The position numbers and the translations under genes were made by a program. This document shows positions 1-7,395 of a stretch of 64,000 nt of DNA, piece by piece (position 1 is the first letter of the stretch; each line of letters starts with the position of its first letter). A model generated the notes under the pieces. It saw only the letters and a program-made list of their open reading frames with translations. It did no database searches and had not been told where the DNA came from. The DNA comes from Candidatus Gastranaerophilales bacterium (GTDB lineage: Bacteria; Cyanobacteriota; Vampirovibrionia; Gastranaerophilales; Gastranaerophilaceae). The stretch is from assembly GCA_944324225.1 (NCBI GenBank), contig CALUVL010000002.1, forward strand, positions 62,001 through 126,000. Reading direction: 5' to 3'.

Positions 1-224
1 CTTTAGCTGATTCTAAGAATATTTCAAGAATGCAAGAAAGTTTTGAAAGGAATTATCCGGATGTCGATGGTATTGAAATGCCTAACGGCGAAATTTGTGT
101 GTTTCCAAAGTCAGTAGAAAAATTGAAAATTAAGCATATTGATAAATTGGAAAACTTTATAATGTTAAACAGAGGATTCCCTTTTAGAGTTTGGACAACA
201 GATAAAGCTAAACTTACCTTATAA
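1..224 (+). CDS. C-terminal part of an unrecognised protein (5' end outside window)
   Basis: The frame is open from base 3 without a stop until TAA at 222-224, so this is the tail of a gene beginning before the window; the ATG at 30 need not be the start. The visible part (about 73 residues) is hydrophilic with a lysine-rich middle and a tail rich in aromatic and basic residues. No family was recognised. It converges on queA and overlaps its 3' end by about 11 bases, which supports it being a real gene end. Confidence 0.5.
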   Translation, partial: LADSKNISRMQESFERNYPDVDGIEMPNGEICVFPKSVEKLKIKHIDKLENFIMLNRGFPFRVWTTDKAKLTL

Positions 225-1299
225 ACATGCAATCTCCATAGGAGAAAAATCTGTAATTATTTTCTATTGCTTCATTGTAGGCTTTGAAAATAAAATTCTT
301 ACCTGCAAGTGCGGACACAAGCATAAGAAGCGTTGATTTTGGCAGGTGAAAATTCGTAATCAATTCGTCAATTACCTTAAACTCATAAGGCGGATAAATA
401 AAAAGCTCCGAGTGATCACGGCAGGCTTTTATGCAGCCGAATTTTTGATATGCTGTTTCTAAAGTTCTGACAGTTGTTGTGCCGACTGCAATTAATTTTT
501 TACCCTTTGCTTTTGCTTCATTGATTTTTCTTGCTGTTTCTTCGGATATTTCAAAGGTTTCAGAATGCATTTTATGCTCTAAAATGTTTTCGCATTTTAC
601 GGGTCTGAATGTGCCAAGTCCGACATTTAAAGTAACATAAGCTATCTCAACTCCTTTATCCTGAAGCTTCTGCAAAATCTCTTTTGTAAAATGCAACCCT
701 GCTGTCGGGGCGGCAACAGAACCCTCGTCTTTAGCATAAACTGTCTGATAGCGTTCAAAATCAAGTTTTTTAATATCTTCACTCTGGAGTTTTCTTTCAA
801 TATACGGAGGGAGCGGAATATTGCCGTTTCTGTGCAAAACATCCAAAACCTCGCCTTCGTAAATAAGTTCCACAATCCAGCCGCCGTCTTCTTCTGTTCT
901 TTCGATTGCCCTGACCGAAAGCTCATCACTTATTTTGATTATCGTATCGGGCTTAATTCGCTTGGATGGTTTTATAAGAACTTCCCAGTAAGAACCGTGT
1001 GAGGTCTGAAGGGCAGAAGAGTCTGAATTTTTTATTGTACCGAGATTTTTAAGCAAAAATACTTCTATTTTTGCCCCCGTGTCCTTGTGCCCGATAAGCC
1101 GTGCCGGCATGACTTTTGTGTTGTTCAAAACAAGGATTGAATTTTCGTCAATCAAATCTACAATGTCATAAAAATGCCTGTGCAGAATTTTGTGCGAATT
1201 TCTTTCAAGAACCATCATTCTTGAGTTTTCGCGCTTGTCCGCCGGAAGCTGTGCTATCAATTCTTCCGGCAGTTCATAATCAAAATCCGATACAAGCAT
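214..1299 (-). CDS. queA: S-adenosylmethionine:tRNA ribosyltransferase-isomerase QueA
   Basis: QueA transfers and isomerises the ribosyl part of SAM onto 7-aminomethyl-7-deazaguanine in tRNA, giving epoxyqueuosine in the queuosine pathway. The 361-residue protein has normal family length and shows the family blocks LNNTKVMPARL (58-68), VAAPTAGLHFT (195-205) and LNVGLGTFRPV (about 223-234), and ends with the conserved NFHLPKSTLLMLVSA region. The ATG is preceded by AGAGG. It lies 9 bases downstream of yidC on the same strand and is probably cotranscribed with it. No other queuosine gene is in the window. Confidence 0.96.
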   Translation of the reverse strand: MLVSDFDYELPEELIAQLPADKRENSRMMVLERNSHKILHRHFYDIVDLIDENSILVLNNTKVMPARLIGHKDTGAKIEVFLLKNLGTIKNSDSSALQTSHGSYWEVLIKPSKRIKPDTIIKISDELSVRAIERTEEDGGWIVELIYEGEVLDVLHRNGNIPLPPYIERKLQSEDIKKLDFERYQTVYAKDEGSVAAPTAGLHFTKEILQKLQDKGVEIAYVTLNVGLGTFRPVKCENILEHKMHSETFEISEETARKINEAKAKGKKLIAVGTTTVRTLETAYQKFGCIKACRDHSELFIYPPYEFKVIDELITNFHLPKSTLLMLVSALAGKNFIFKAYNEAIENNYRFFSYGDCMFIR

Positions 1300-1308
1300 T
1301 TTTAACCT

Positions 1309-2457
1309 CTATTTCATCCCGAATTTTTTCTTCAAAGTGTCGAGGATAGAACCGTTAACTTCAGGAACTTTTGCATTGTTGTCAACAATTTCTGCTTCAA
1401 TAAGTTTTGAGCCGTCGGTTGCCTGAACTTTTTTGGCTGCTTCTTCTGCGTCAATCTGTTTGTTTACGATAATTGTCTGTAGAACCTGAATTATGTTAGA
1501 CACAATCAAGTAAATCAAGACACCAGCAGGAATCGGTATTATAACAAAAGTTGCAATAATCATAATTGGCATAAATGTGCCCATTGATTTTTGTATAGCC
1601 TGCTGTGTCGGATCTTCCGGCATGTTTTTCTGGTTTTGCGCCATCATCAATTTCTGAGAAAGCCACATTGTAAGTCCGAATAAAGCAATCAAAACAAGCA
1701 CATCCCAATGGAAAGACCGTTCAACAGCTTTTGATGGCACTGTGGCAGTTAAAAGTCCGCCGTGACGTTCAAAGGTCACTTTTTCGGTTTCTTTGGTGTT
1801 AATATCTGTTATTGTCATATCAGCCTTTTGAATCTGATCAAGCTGGCTGAATTTAAGATCAAGCTGGTCAAGACTTACTTTAAAGTCAATATTTTCGCCC
1901 GGCACAAGTTCGCCCTGAATTTCAAGAGCTTTATTAGGTTTGTCAACTTTAACATTTTGGAGTGTTTCTGTTGGCAGATAAACTGTTGCTGTTTTGCCTA
2001 AAATGAATGTGTCATACTTGGATGTTCCCATAACACCATCATTGGAAATTCCTGCAGTTGCTCTGAGAGTGGTCGCAAGGCTGTTTATGAATAAAAATTT
2101 TGAATTGCCTGCAATCTGGATGAATTGCGGGCTCATCAGAGCTGAATACAGTAAAATGAAAACAGGCATCTGTATAAGCAGCGGCAGGCATCCGCCCATC
2201 GGGTTGAACTTGTGTTCTTTATAGAATTCCATCATTTTTTGCTGCATTCTTTGCGGATCGTTTTTGTAGCGTTCCTGAATTGCTTTCAGTTTAGGCTGAA
2301 GCGTCTGCATTTGGCGCATAGACCGTTGCTGTGACACATTCAAAGGCCACAAAAACATTCTAACAATAATAGTTAAAACAATAATTGCTATTCCATAGCT
2401 TCCGACAAATTGTGCAAGCATTTTTAATGCTTCAATGGTTAACGTTGTAAAATCCAA
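1309..2457 (-). CDS. yidC: Membrane protein insertase YidC/Oxa1 family
   Basis: This inserts and folds membrane proteins in the inner membrane, alone or with SecYEG. The 382-residue protein has a first hydrophobic segment with the conserved groove arginine (about R33, in VRMFLWPLN), the cytoplasmic coiled stretch QPKLKAIQERYKNDPQR (54-70), then FNPMGGCLPLLIQMPVF (84-100). A loop of about 110 residues precedes the last membrane segments near 250-340, and the tail is lysine-rich. It lacks the big N-terminal periplasmic domain of proteobacterial YidC, as in cyanobacteria and Gram-positives. The start is TTG at 2457 with AGGG five bases upstream. A sigma70-type promoter lies at 2496-2523. Confidence 0.95.
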   Translation of the reverse strand: MDFTTLTIEALKMLAQFVGSYGIAIIVLTIIVRMFLWPLNVSQQRSMRQMQTLQPKLKAIQERYKNDPQRMQQKMMEFYKEHKFNPMGGCLPLLIQMPVFILLYSALMSPQFIQIAGNSKFLFINSLATTLRATAGISNDGVMGTSKYDTFILGKTATVYLPTETLQNVKVDKPNKALEIQGELVPGENIDFKVSLDQLDLKFSQLDQIQKADMTITDINTKETEKVTFERHGGLLTATVPSKAVERSFHWDVLVLIALFGLTMWLSQKLMMAQNQKNMPEDPTQQAIQKSMGTFMPIMIIATFVIIPIPAGVLIYLIVSNIIQVLQTIIVNKQIDAEEAAKKVQATDGSKLIEAEIVDNNAKVPEVNGSILDTLKKKFGMK

Positions 2458-2495
2458 TTTCCCTAATCCTCATTAATATAAAATGTATATTAATT

Positions 2496-2523
2496 ATCAT
2501 ATTACAAAAATCAGTCCCGTCAA
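2496..2523 (-). promoter_or_regulatory. Sigma70-type promoter of yidC-queA
   Basis: On the minus strand TTGACG (2523-2518) is followed after 16 bases by TATGAT (2501-2496). Transcription should begin near 2489, leaving a leader of about 32 bases that contains the AGGG site of yidC. Confidence 0.6.
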
Positions 2524-2564
2524 TCTTTGTGTTAAATCGGCCTGTAAGTGAGGGGTGAAGTAGA

Positions 2565-2621
2565 GTTGAAAAGTTGAAGGGTTGAAAGGTTGAAAAGTTG
2601 AAAGGCTGAAAAAGTGAAGGG
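2565..2621. repeat. Short tandem repeat, 8-bp unit GTTGAARR
   Basis: Five consecutive exact-period units (GTTGAAAA, GTTGAAGG, GTTGAAAG, GTTGAAAA, GTTGAAAG) run from 2565 to 2604, followed by two degenerate units. It lies in the non-coding stretch 2458-2788 between the yidC promoter and the left end of the integrated element. The rest of that stretch holds only the promoter and a hairpin at 2771-2792. Open frames across the repeat give low-complexity peptides and were not called. Confidence 0.75.
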
Positions 2622-2770
2622 TGAAGATAATAGTTCCCTCTCCCCTTGCGGATGCTAGTTTGAACAGGCGAAGAATGAGCCTTACGAATAAGTATGCAGA
2701 ATTGTACAAGCCGTATGAATGCAATGAGCAACGGATTGTAAATGAGCTAACCGTAGGGGCAACCTGGAAA

Positions 2771-2792
2771 CCGATTTTTGCAGAAAAATCGG
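2771..2792 (-). terminator. Probable original terminator of tRNA-Pro, displaced by the integrated element
   Basis: This is a perfect 9-bp stem, CCGATTTTT and AAAAATCGG, with loop GCAG. It overlaps the outer edge of attL. Read on the minus strand, in the direction of tRNA-Pro, the tRNA fragment at attL runs ...CATCCCGA followed by TTTTT and the hairpin. This is what the tRNA 3' flank would have been before integration. Confidence 0.5.
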
Positions 2793-2830
2793 GATGACAG
2801 GATTTGAACCTGCGACCCCCTCGTCCCAAG
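2789..2830. repeat. attL: 42-bp copy of the tRNA-Pro 3' half
   Basis: The 42 bases are identical to 19400-19441, which is the anticodon-loop-to-discriminator half of the tRNA-Pro gene. The sequences differ immediately on both sides (a versus g before, g versus c after). A lone 3' half of a tRNA at one end and the intact gene at the other is the classic mark of tyrosine-recombinase integration into a tRNA gene. Confidence 0.92.
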
Positions 2831-2952
2831 GGATATTCTAACAAGAGAGATTAAGAAAGTCAATGGCACTGTAATTGTTTATTCAACGATAACTACAGCT
2901 TTGTTGTGTCGTTAAAATATCTTATGCAATTTTACTATTTTTTAATCCTAAT

Positions 2953-2975
2953 CAGTCGAAAATCAGTCGCAAAAT
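2953..2975. repeat. Left arm-type site, tandem CAGTCG motif
   Basis: The 23 bases contain CAGTCGAAAAT followed by CAGTCGCAAAAT, and are identical and in the same orientation to 19318-19340 at the other end of the island. They lie 122 bp inside attL. The position and tandem form fit integrase arm-binding sites; the function is inferred. Confidence 0.6.
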
Positions 2976-3101
2976 TTTAACCCTATATACATTTTATATT
3001 AAAACAATTTATCTTTTTTATTACTTTATTACAAAGACCTAAATATATATCTAAGAATAAGCGATAGTGATATTTTGAACGGTAATATCTATTTGAATAG
3101 A

Positions 3102-3118
3102 AATATTACTGTAATATT
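3102..3118. promoter_or_regulatory. Palindrome upstream of the nuclease-herA operon, possible operator
   Basis: AATATTAC and GTAATATT flank a single T, and GTAATATTAC at 3111-3120 is itself a perfect palindrome. It lies 100 bases before the nuclease start. A TATAAT at 3149-3154 is the best -10 candidate between them, without a convincing -35. The rest of 2976-3217 shows nothing else but A+T-rich sequence. Confidence 0.3.
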
Positions 3119-3217
3119 ACAAAGAATATTTACTCTTATGTTTCTTTATATAATAAATTTAAAATAAACTGTTATTTTGTCTTTTTTATTGTAAAGTGTG
3201 TATAAAGGAGTAGTGCA

Positions 3218-4468
3218 TTGGGAAATAGAGCTGCAAATAGTACAATTCAGGGCTTTTTTTATCAATTTGAAAAGACGTTACATCAATTATTAGTAGGAAA
3301 TGATAAAGATATCATTACTGTTGAAGGGATAGAAGATGTTGACTATTTTTCAAATGGTATGCAAGAGTTTATTCAGTGTAAGTACCATGAGCAACAAGAA
3401 AATTATACTAATTCCATAATAGAAAAACCTATTCTTTTAATGCTACAAAATTGGTGTAGTAGAAACCGTGAAGACTCGGTAAAATATGTTTTATTCTGTC
3501 ACTTTCCTGATAAGGAAGAAGAAATTATTTCTCTTCCTAGTTCTGTAATAAAATCATTTATCAATAAAGACACTCCTAAACATTTGCTAACATATAAAAA
3601 CAATATTCGGGAAATAATATCTAGAGATGGGGAAAACATAGTAGATGATTTTATAAGCCGATTAAAAATACACTTTGGTCCTAAATTGGAAGTGTTGAAA
3701 AATACAAACATAAATCTGTTAAAAGAGAAAGGTTTTGAAGAATCAATTATAGATACGGTTATATATCCAAGTGCTCTAGCGATTGTTCATGAGCTTAGTA
3801 TAAAACATCAAATTAACGAAAGACAAGTATGCATAAGTGATTTCTGGAACAGACTAAGAAATATAGACAGTACAATACTACACAAATATACAAAACTTTT
3901 AAAAAATTATAATGATATTTTAAAAGCTAAAAGAAAGTATCTTAGAGATAATTTAAAAATGAATACTCGTACAAGGTGTTTTGTATTTGATGAAAATTCT
4001 TTTGATGATTATGAAAACACATGCGTTGGTTTTATCAAAGAATTCTTAGATAATTATCAAAAGAAACCAACAAAACTTCATATTAATGGTTATATTCCAA
4101 CTTTTGTTATTTATGCAACTATAAAAGAATTTGAAAATATATTTGAAAAACTTTCAAGTAAAGGAATAAAGGCTAATTGTGGTTTTACAATGAATCCTGA
4201 TAATTGGAAAAAAGAAAAGTTTTTTGCTACACCAATGGTAAGTATAAAAGATAAACAATTTGAATTTAATATTCGGTTGTTATACTTAAATGAAGAAAAC
4301 GAAAGCGAAATGAAAGCTCATATTGCTGACTACTCTCCAGATGACTTATATATTATAAATACCAATAAATTTTCTGATATAAAAATAAGTGGCAATAAAG
4401 AATTGTTAAATGTTAAGAATGTTAAAGAACTCAAATATCTTTTGAATATGGTAGGTGATTATGAATGA
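3218..4468 (+). CDS. DUF4297/Cap4-like dsDNA nuclease of a HerA-type defence pair
   Basis: This is a probable PD-(D/E)XK endonuclease acting with the HerA ATPase encoded next. The N-terminus shows the family pattern GFFYQ (12-16), an acidic block with D40 and D42, then E50-x-x-Q53-C54-K55, the usual ExxQxK core. About 320 further residues match nothing I recognise and may bind HerA or sense the target. The start is TTG at 3218 with AAGGAG seven bases upstream; the first ATG comes much later, past the catalytic region. It overlaps herA. Nuclease-HerA pairs (DUF4297-HerA) are experimentally known anti-phage systems. The assignment to that exact family is from motif reading only. Confidence 0.7.
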   Translation: MGNRAANSTIQGFFYQFEKTLHQLLVGNDKDIITVEGIEDVDYFSNGMQEFIQCKYHEQQENYTNSIIEKPILLMLQNWCSRNREDSVKYVLFCHFPDKEEEIISLPSSVIKSFINKDTPKHLLTYKNNIREIISRDGENIVDDFISRLKIHFGPKLEVLKNTNINLLKEKGFEESIIDTVIYPSALAIVHELSIKHQINERQVCISDFWNRLRNIDSTILHKYTKLLKNYNDILKAKRKYLRDNLKMNTRTRCFVFDENSFDDYENTCVGFIKEFLDNYQKKPTKLHINGYIPTFVIYATIKEFENIFEKLSSKGIKANCGFTMNPDNWKKEKFFATPMVSIKDKQFEFNIRLLYLNEENESEMKAHIADYSPDDLYIINTNKFSDIKISGNKELLNVKNVKELKYLLNMVGDYE

Positions 4469-6221
4469 AGAAAAAGCGATAGGACAGGTATACGCAAGTG
4501 AAATTAATCAAATTATTGTCCGTTCCGATAATTTAAAAAACATTGAAGATGTTAAAAATAAATTAAATATTGGGAATTTAATCAAGATTAGTGATGGAAA
4601 TTGCAATGACCATATTATTGCAATAATTCAGAATATGAAAATCGTAGATAGCAATGACGATTCTACATGCAAAATGGATATTATATGTCAACCCATAGGA
4701 ACTTATACAGAAGACAGATTTCAACGTGGAATAAAAAACATGCCTTTGCCTTGCGAAGAAGCATTTTCAGCAAATGCAGACCTATTGAAAACAATATTTG
4801 AGGGTAATGATGTTTTTAATTTTGAAATTGGATATTTAGCCCAAAATAACAATATTAAAGCTATGATAGATGGAGATAAACTTTTTAGTAAACATATAGC
4901 AGTAGTCGGGTCAACAGGGGCTGGCAAGTCTTGTGTTGTAGCAAAACTATTGCAAGAGGCAGTAGGTTTTGATAATGGTATCAATAAGAATAAAGAACAT
5001 CAAAAGAATTCACATATTATAATTTTTGATATTCACTCTGAATATACAAATGCATTTAGATTAGTGGAGAGTGAAAAATTTAATCTTAATTTACTTAATA
5101 TTGATAATCTTAAACTACCATATTGGCTAATGAATTCTGAAGAATTGGAGGATATGTTTATTGAAAGTAATGACCAAAATAGCTACAATCAAGTTTCTCA
5201 ATTTAAAAGTGCAGTTATAAAAAATAAAATTATTAAAAATAATAATTCTAATGTAAATTACGATACTCCTGTTGAATTTGATATAAATGAAGTAAAAAAT
5301 TATCTTGAAAATTTAAATAGAGAGCGTGTTGATAAAAAAGATAAAAGAACCCCAATATTAGAAGATGGTACAAAAATTGAAAATAGATATGAGAAATACT
5401 TTTCTAAAGTATGTGAATTCAAGCAAAACGATACAAATAATGGTCCGTATAGTGGGGATTTTGCAAGATTTGTAACAAGATTGGAAACACGATTATCGGA
5501 TGAACGGCTCAAATTTCTTCTATCACCTAGAAAGGAAGATGGTTCACTTTTCAGTTCAGCAGATTTTAAAGATATTCTTAAACAGTTTATTGGTTACATT
5601 GATAACAATAAATCGAATATAACAATTATAGATTTAAGCGGTATTCCATTTGAAGTTTTAAGTACAACAATTAGTCTTATTTCTCGTATTGTATTTGATT
5701 TTGCATTTAATTACTCAAAGTTAAAACATACATTTGGTGAAACAAATGATATCCCAATAATGTTAGTTTGTGAAGAGGCACATAATTATATTCCAAAGTC
5801 AAATGAATCTCAGTACAAATCTTCAAAAAAATCTATTGAACGAATTGCGAAAGAAGGTCGTAAATATGGACTTAGTCTGATGGTTGTAAGTCAAAGACCA
5901 TCAGAAGTGTCAGAAACAATTATGGCACAATGTAATAATTTTATTGCATTAAGACTAACTAATACTAATGACCAAAGTTATGTAAAAAATCTGTTACCTG
6001 ATAATATTGGTTCTATTTGTGAAACATTACCTTCATTAAATCCTGGAGAGGCTTTAATCGTTGGAGATGCTGCATTATTGCCAGCGATTGTACAATTTAA
6101 AATGCCAAAACCTAGACCTAAATCTGAAACAATTAATTTTCTTTCAGAATGGGAAGAAAATTGGAGAGAAATTACTTTTGAAGAAGTGATTAAAAAATGG
6201 CGAAAAGAAACAACAACTTAA
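4461..6221 (+). CDS. HerA/DUF87-family hexameric ATPase
   Basis: This FtsK/HerA-type DNA-translocating ATPase is the expected motor partner of the upstream nuclease. An N-terminal beta-barrel-like (HAS) region spans about 1-90. The Walker A motif is GSTGAGKS (150-157). The Walker B region is LVCEEAH with a double glutamate (438-439). SQRPSE after it is typical of HerA, and a C-terminal extension ends in an acidic-aromatic helix. It is longer than archaeal HerA (587 versus about 500 residues) owing to an insertion near 200-330. ATG at 4461 overlaps the nuclease stop; GTG at 4455 is an alternative. The overlap implies tight coupling. Confidence 0.85.
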   Translation: MNEEKAIGQVYASEINQIIVRSDNLKNIEDVKNKLNIGNLIKISDGNCNDHIIAIIQNMKIVDSNDDSTCKMDIICQPIGTYTEDRFQRGIKNMPLPCEEAFSANADLLKTIFEGNDVFNFEIGYLAQNNNIKAMIDGDKLFSKHIAVVGSTGAGKSCVVAKLLQEAVGFDNGINKNKEHQKNSHIIIFDIHSEYTNAFRLVESEKFNLNLLNIDNLKLPYWLMNSEELEDMFIESNDQNSYNQVSQFKSAVIKNKIIKNNNSNVNYDTPVEFDINEVKNYLENLNRERVDKKDKRTPILEDGTKIENRYEKYFSKVCEFKQNDTNNGPYSGDFARFVTRLETRLSDERLKFLLSPRKEDGSLFSSADFKDILKQFIGYIDNNKSNITIIDLSGIPFEVLSTTISLISRIVFDFAFNYSKLKHTFGETNDIPIMLVCEEAHNYIPKSNESQYKSSKKSIERIAKEGRKYGLSLMVVSQRPSEVSETIMAQCNNFIALRLTNTNDQSYVKNLLPDNIGSICETLPSLNPGEALIVGDAALLPAIVQFKMPKPRPKSETINFLSEWEENWREITFEEVIKKWRKETTT

Positions 6222-6230
6222 GTATAATTG

Positions 6231-6239
6231 TGTTATAAT
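6231..6239 (+). promoter_or_regulatory. Extended -10 promoter giving a leaderless toxin mRNA
   Basis: TGTTATAAT (TGn plus TATAAT at 6234-6239) ends six bases before the ATG at 6246. The expected +1 is the A of the start codon. No Shine-Dalgarno sequence precedes it. Confidence 0.55.
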
Positions 6240-6245
6240 CAATCC

Positions 6246-6605
6246 ATGACAGAACGCACAACAGCATTGGAAGTATATTTTTATCAAACTAGTTCTGGTA
6301 ATGAACCTGTGAGAGAGTGGCTAAAAGATTTACCGAGAGAAGATAAGAAAACAATAGGTTTTGATATCAAAACTGTTCAATATGGTTATCCAATCGGTAT
6401 GCCACTAACAAGAGTCTTGCATGGCACAAATGGTCTTGAAGAAGTCCGCAGTAATGTATCAAACGGGATTGCAAGAGTAATTTTCTATGTTGAAGATAAT
6501 ACGATGGTACTTCTACATGCATTCATCAAGAAAAGTCAAAAGACGCCGCAAAAAGATTTAGATGTTGCAATCAAACGGTATAAAGAGCTCCTGAGGAAAT
6601 CATAG
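6246..6605 (+). CDS. RelE/HigB-like toxin, Gp49 family (PF05973 type)
   Basis: It is probably an mRNA interferase of a type II toxin-antitoxin system. The 119-residue protein has the family pattern: VYFYQTSSGNEPVREWLKDL near the start, a GYPIGMPLTRVLHGTNGLEEVR stretch in the middle, then RVIFYV, LLHAFIKKSQKTP and a basic tail with a conserved DLDVAIKRY helix. A TTG at 6228 would add six residues, but the ATG at 6246 lies at the expected transcription start of an extended -10 promoter. The matching antitoxin type lies 76 bases further on the opposite strand, which is unusual. Confidence 0.82.
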   Translation: MTERTTALEVYFYQTSSGNEPVREWLKDLPREDKKTIGFDIKTVQYGYPIGMPLTRVLHGTNGLEEVRSNVSNGIARVIFYVEDNTMVLLHAFIKKSQKTPQKDLDVAIKRYKELLRKS

Positions 6606-6630
6606 ATTTCCACATCGCTATCATTAAGTT

Positions 6631-6651
6631 ACGTTGCCGAAAACTCAACGT
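6631..6651. terminator. Hairpin between the convergent toxin and antitoxin genes
   Basis: ACGTTG (6631-6636) and CAACGT (6646-6651) form a 6-bp stem with a 9-base loop. It is followed only by TTCC, so it is weak as an intrinsic terminator. It lies between two gene ends that meet head-on. Confidence 0.3.
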
Positions 6652-6681
6652 TTCCGTCAACTACACTCCGGCTATCGTATT

Positions 6682-6966
6682 TTATGCAAAAGATAAAATA
6701 ATTTTTTTACCTAAGTATTTGGCGACTTTTTCGATTGTGTTCAACGTAATCGAAGTATTATTAGGGTCAAGAATTCTGCAAATAGCCGTTCTTGAAGTTG
6801 CAAGTTCTTTAGCTAAGCGATTTACTGAAATATTATCTTCAAGCATTTTTTGTTCTAATGCGTATGCAATAACCCTTTTTATTGCAATAGCTTCTGATTC
6901 TTGAAGCATATCTTCTTCTTCAAGAAAACTATCAAAACTGGAGCCTATATGTTTTTTATCAATCAT
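6682..6966 (-). CDS. XRE-family antitoxin (partner type of Gp49 toxins)
   Basis: This is a 94-residue DNA-binding antitoxin. The N-terminal FDSFLEEEDMLQESEAIAIKR and the following helix-turn-helix (about 45-90: ISVNRLAKELATSRTAICRILDPNNTSITL) match the XRE antitoxins normally encoded directly behind Gp49/HigB-like toxins. It should neutralise the toxin and repress its own promoter; a dyad at 6992-7017 fits as operator. AAAGGA lies about ten bases before the ATG. Here the gene faces the toxin rather than following it, so the two cannot share one mRNA. Confidence 0.8.
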   Translation of the reverse strand: MIDKKHIGSSFDSFLEEEDMLQESEAIAIKRVIAYALEQKMLEDNISVNRLAKELATSRTAICRILDPNNTSITLNTIEKVAKYLGKKIILSFA

Positions 6967-6991
6967 TTTTAATTATCCTTTTCTTATATTT

Positions 6992-7017
6992 ATATTGTAC
7001 CAAAAATGGTGCAATAT
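6992..7017. promoter_or_regulatory. Dyad operator upstream of the XRE antitoxin
   Basis: ATATTGTACCA and TGGTGCAATAT flank AAAA: 11-bp arms with one mismatch, centred about 38 bases before the antitoxin start. Size and position fit autorepression by a dimeric XRE protein. Confidence 0.5.
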
Positions 7018-7395
7018 TTCAACCTTATATTAAAATTTTTTTATATTTATGTAGATTTAAGAATTACAAAATTACATTTTAAGAGAATGTTCTTGAAATA
7101 TAACAATAGATTATATTTTTGGAGTAACTTCTTTGTAATTGTTTGTAATTTTGTATTAGCTGTAAAAATACTTAGAATCCTTATAAATCAATGGTTTACA
7201 CGATTCCTTTAAATATTAAAATAAAATTATAAAAAGTGGTTAAAATATTGAGTTTTAGCCGATTTACAGAAATTTTGGAAGTTTTACAGCTTCCAGAATT
7301 AACGTGGTTAAACTTTTTATAACCATTAAATATAAAAATATATAAATGTATCCAAAAGTTTAATCAGCTTTAAACTGGAAAGGGCAAGTATAAAT
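7018..7395. other. Non-coding structured stretch before the methylase-like gene
   Basis: No convincing gene. An 11-bp inverted repeat, TTATAAAAAGT (7227-7237) and ACTTTTTATAA (7312-7322), encloses a small hairpin TGGAAG/CTTCCA near 7276-7295 and two copies of GTGGTTAAA (7236 and 7304). The second copy also forms TGGTTA/TAACCA (7305-7325). GGTTTACA at 7193-7200 recurs at 10205 and 15032. It could be a structured leader, a binding region or part of a replication origin. Confidence 0.4.

Noticed and set aside
2675-2797. A 40-codon plus-strand frame with protein-like look
   Set aside because: Its stop lies in the tRNA-derived repeat, there is no ribosome site or promoter, and the sequence up to there is intergenic debris; not supported enough to call.
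2432-2844. Open frames of 99 and 115 codons over the GTTGAARR repeat
   Set aside because: The repeat removes stops and gives low-complexity FNFSTFQPF-like peptides; one frame runs into the yidC promoter and the other starts inside the tRNA fragment.
6992-7017. Reading the dyad as a terminator
   Set aside because: No T run follows on either side and it lies upstream, not downstream, of the gene.
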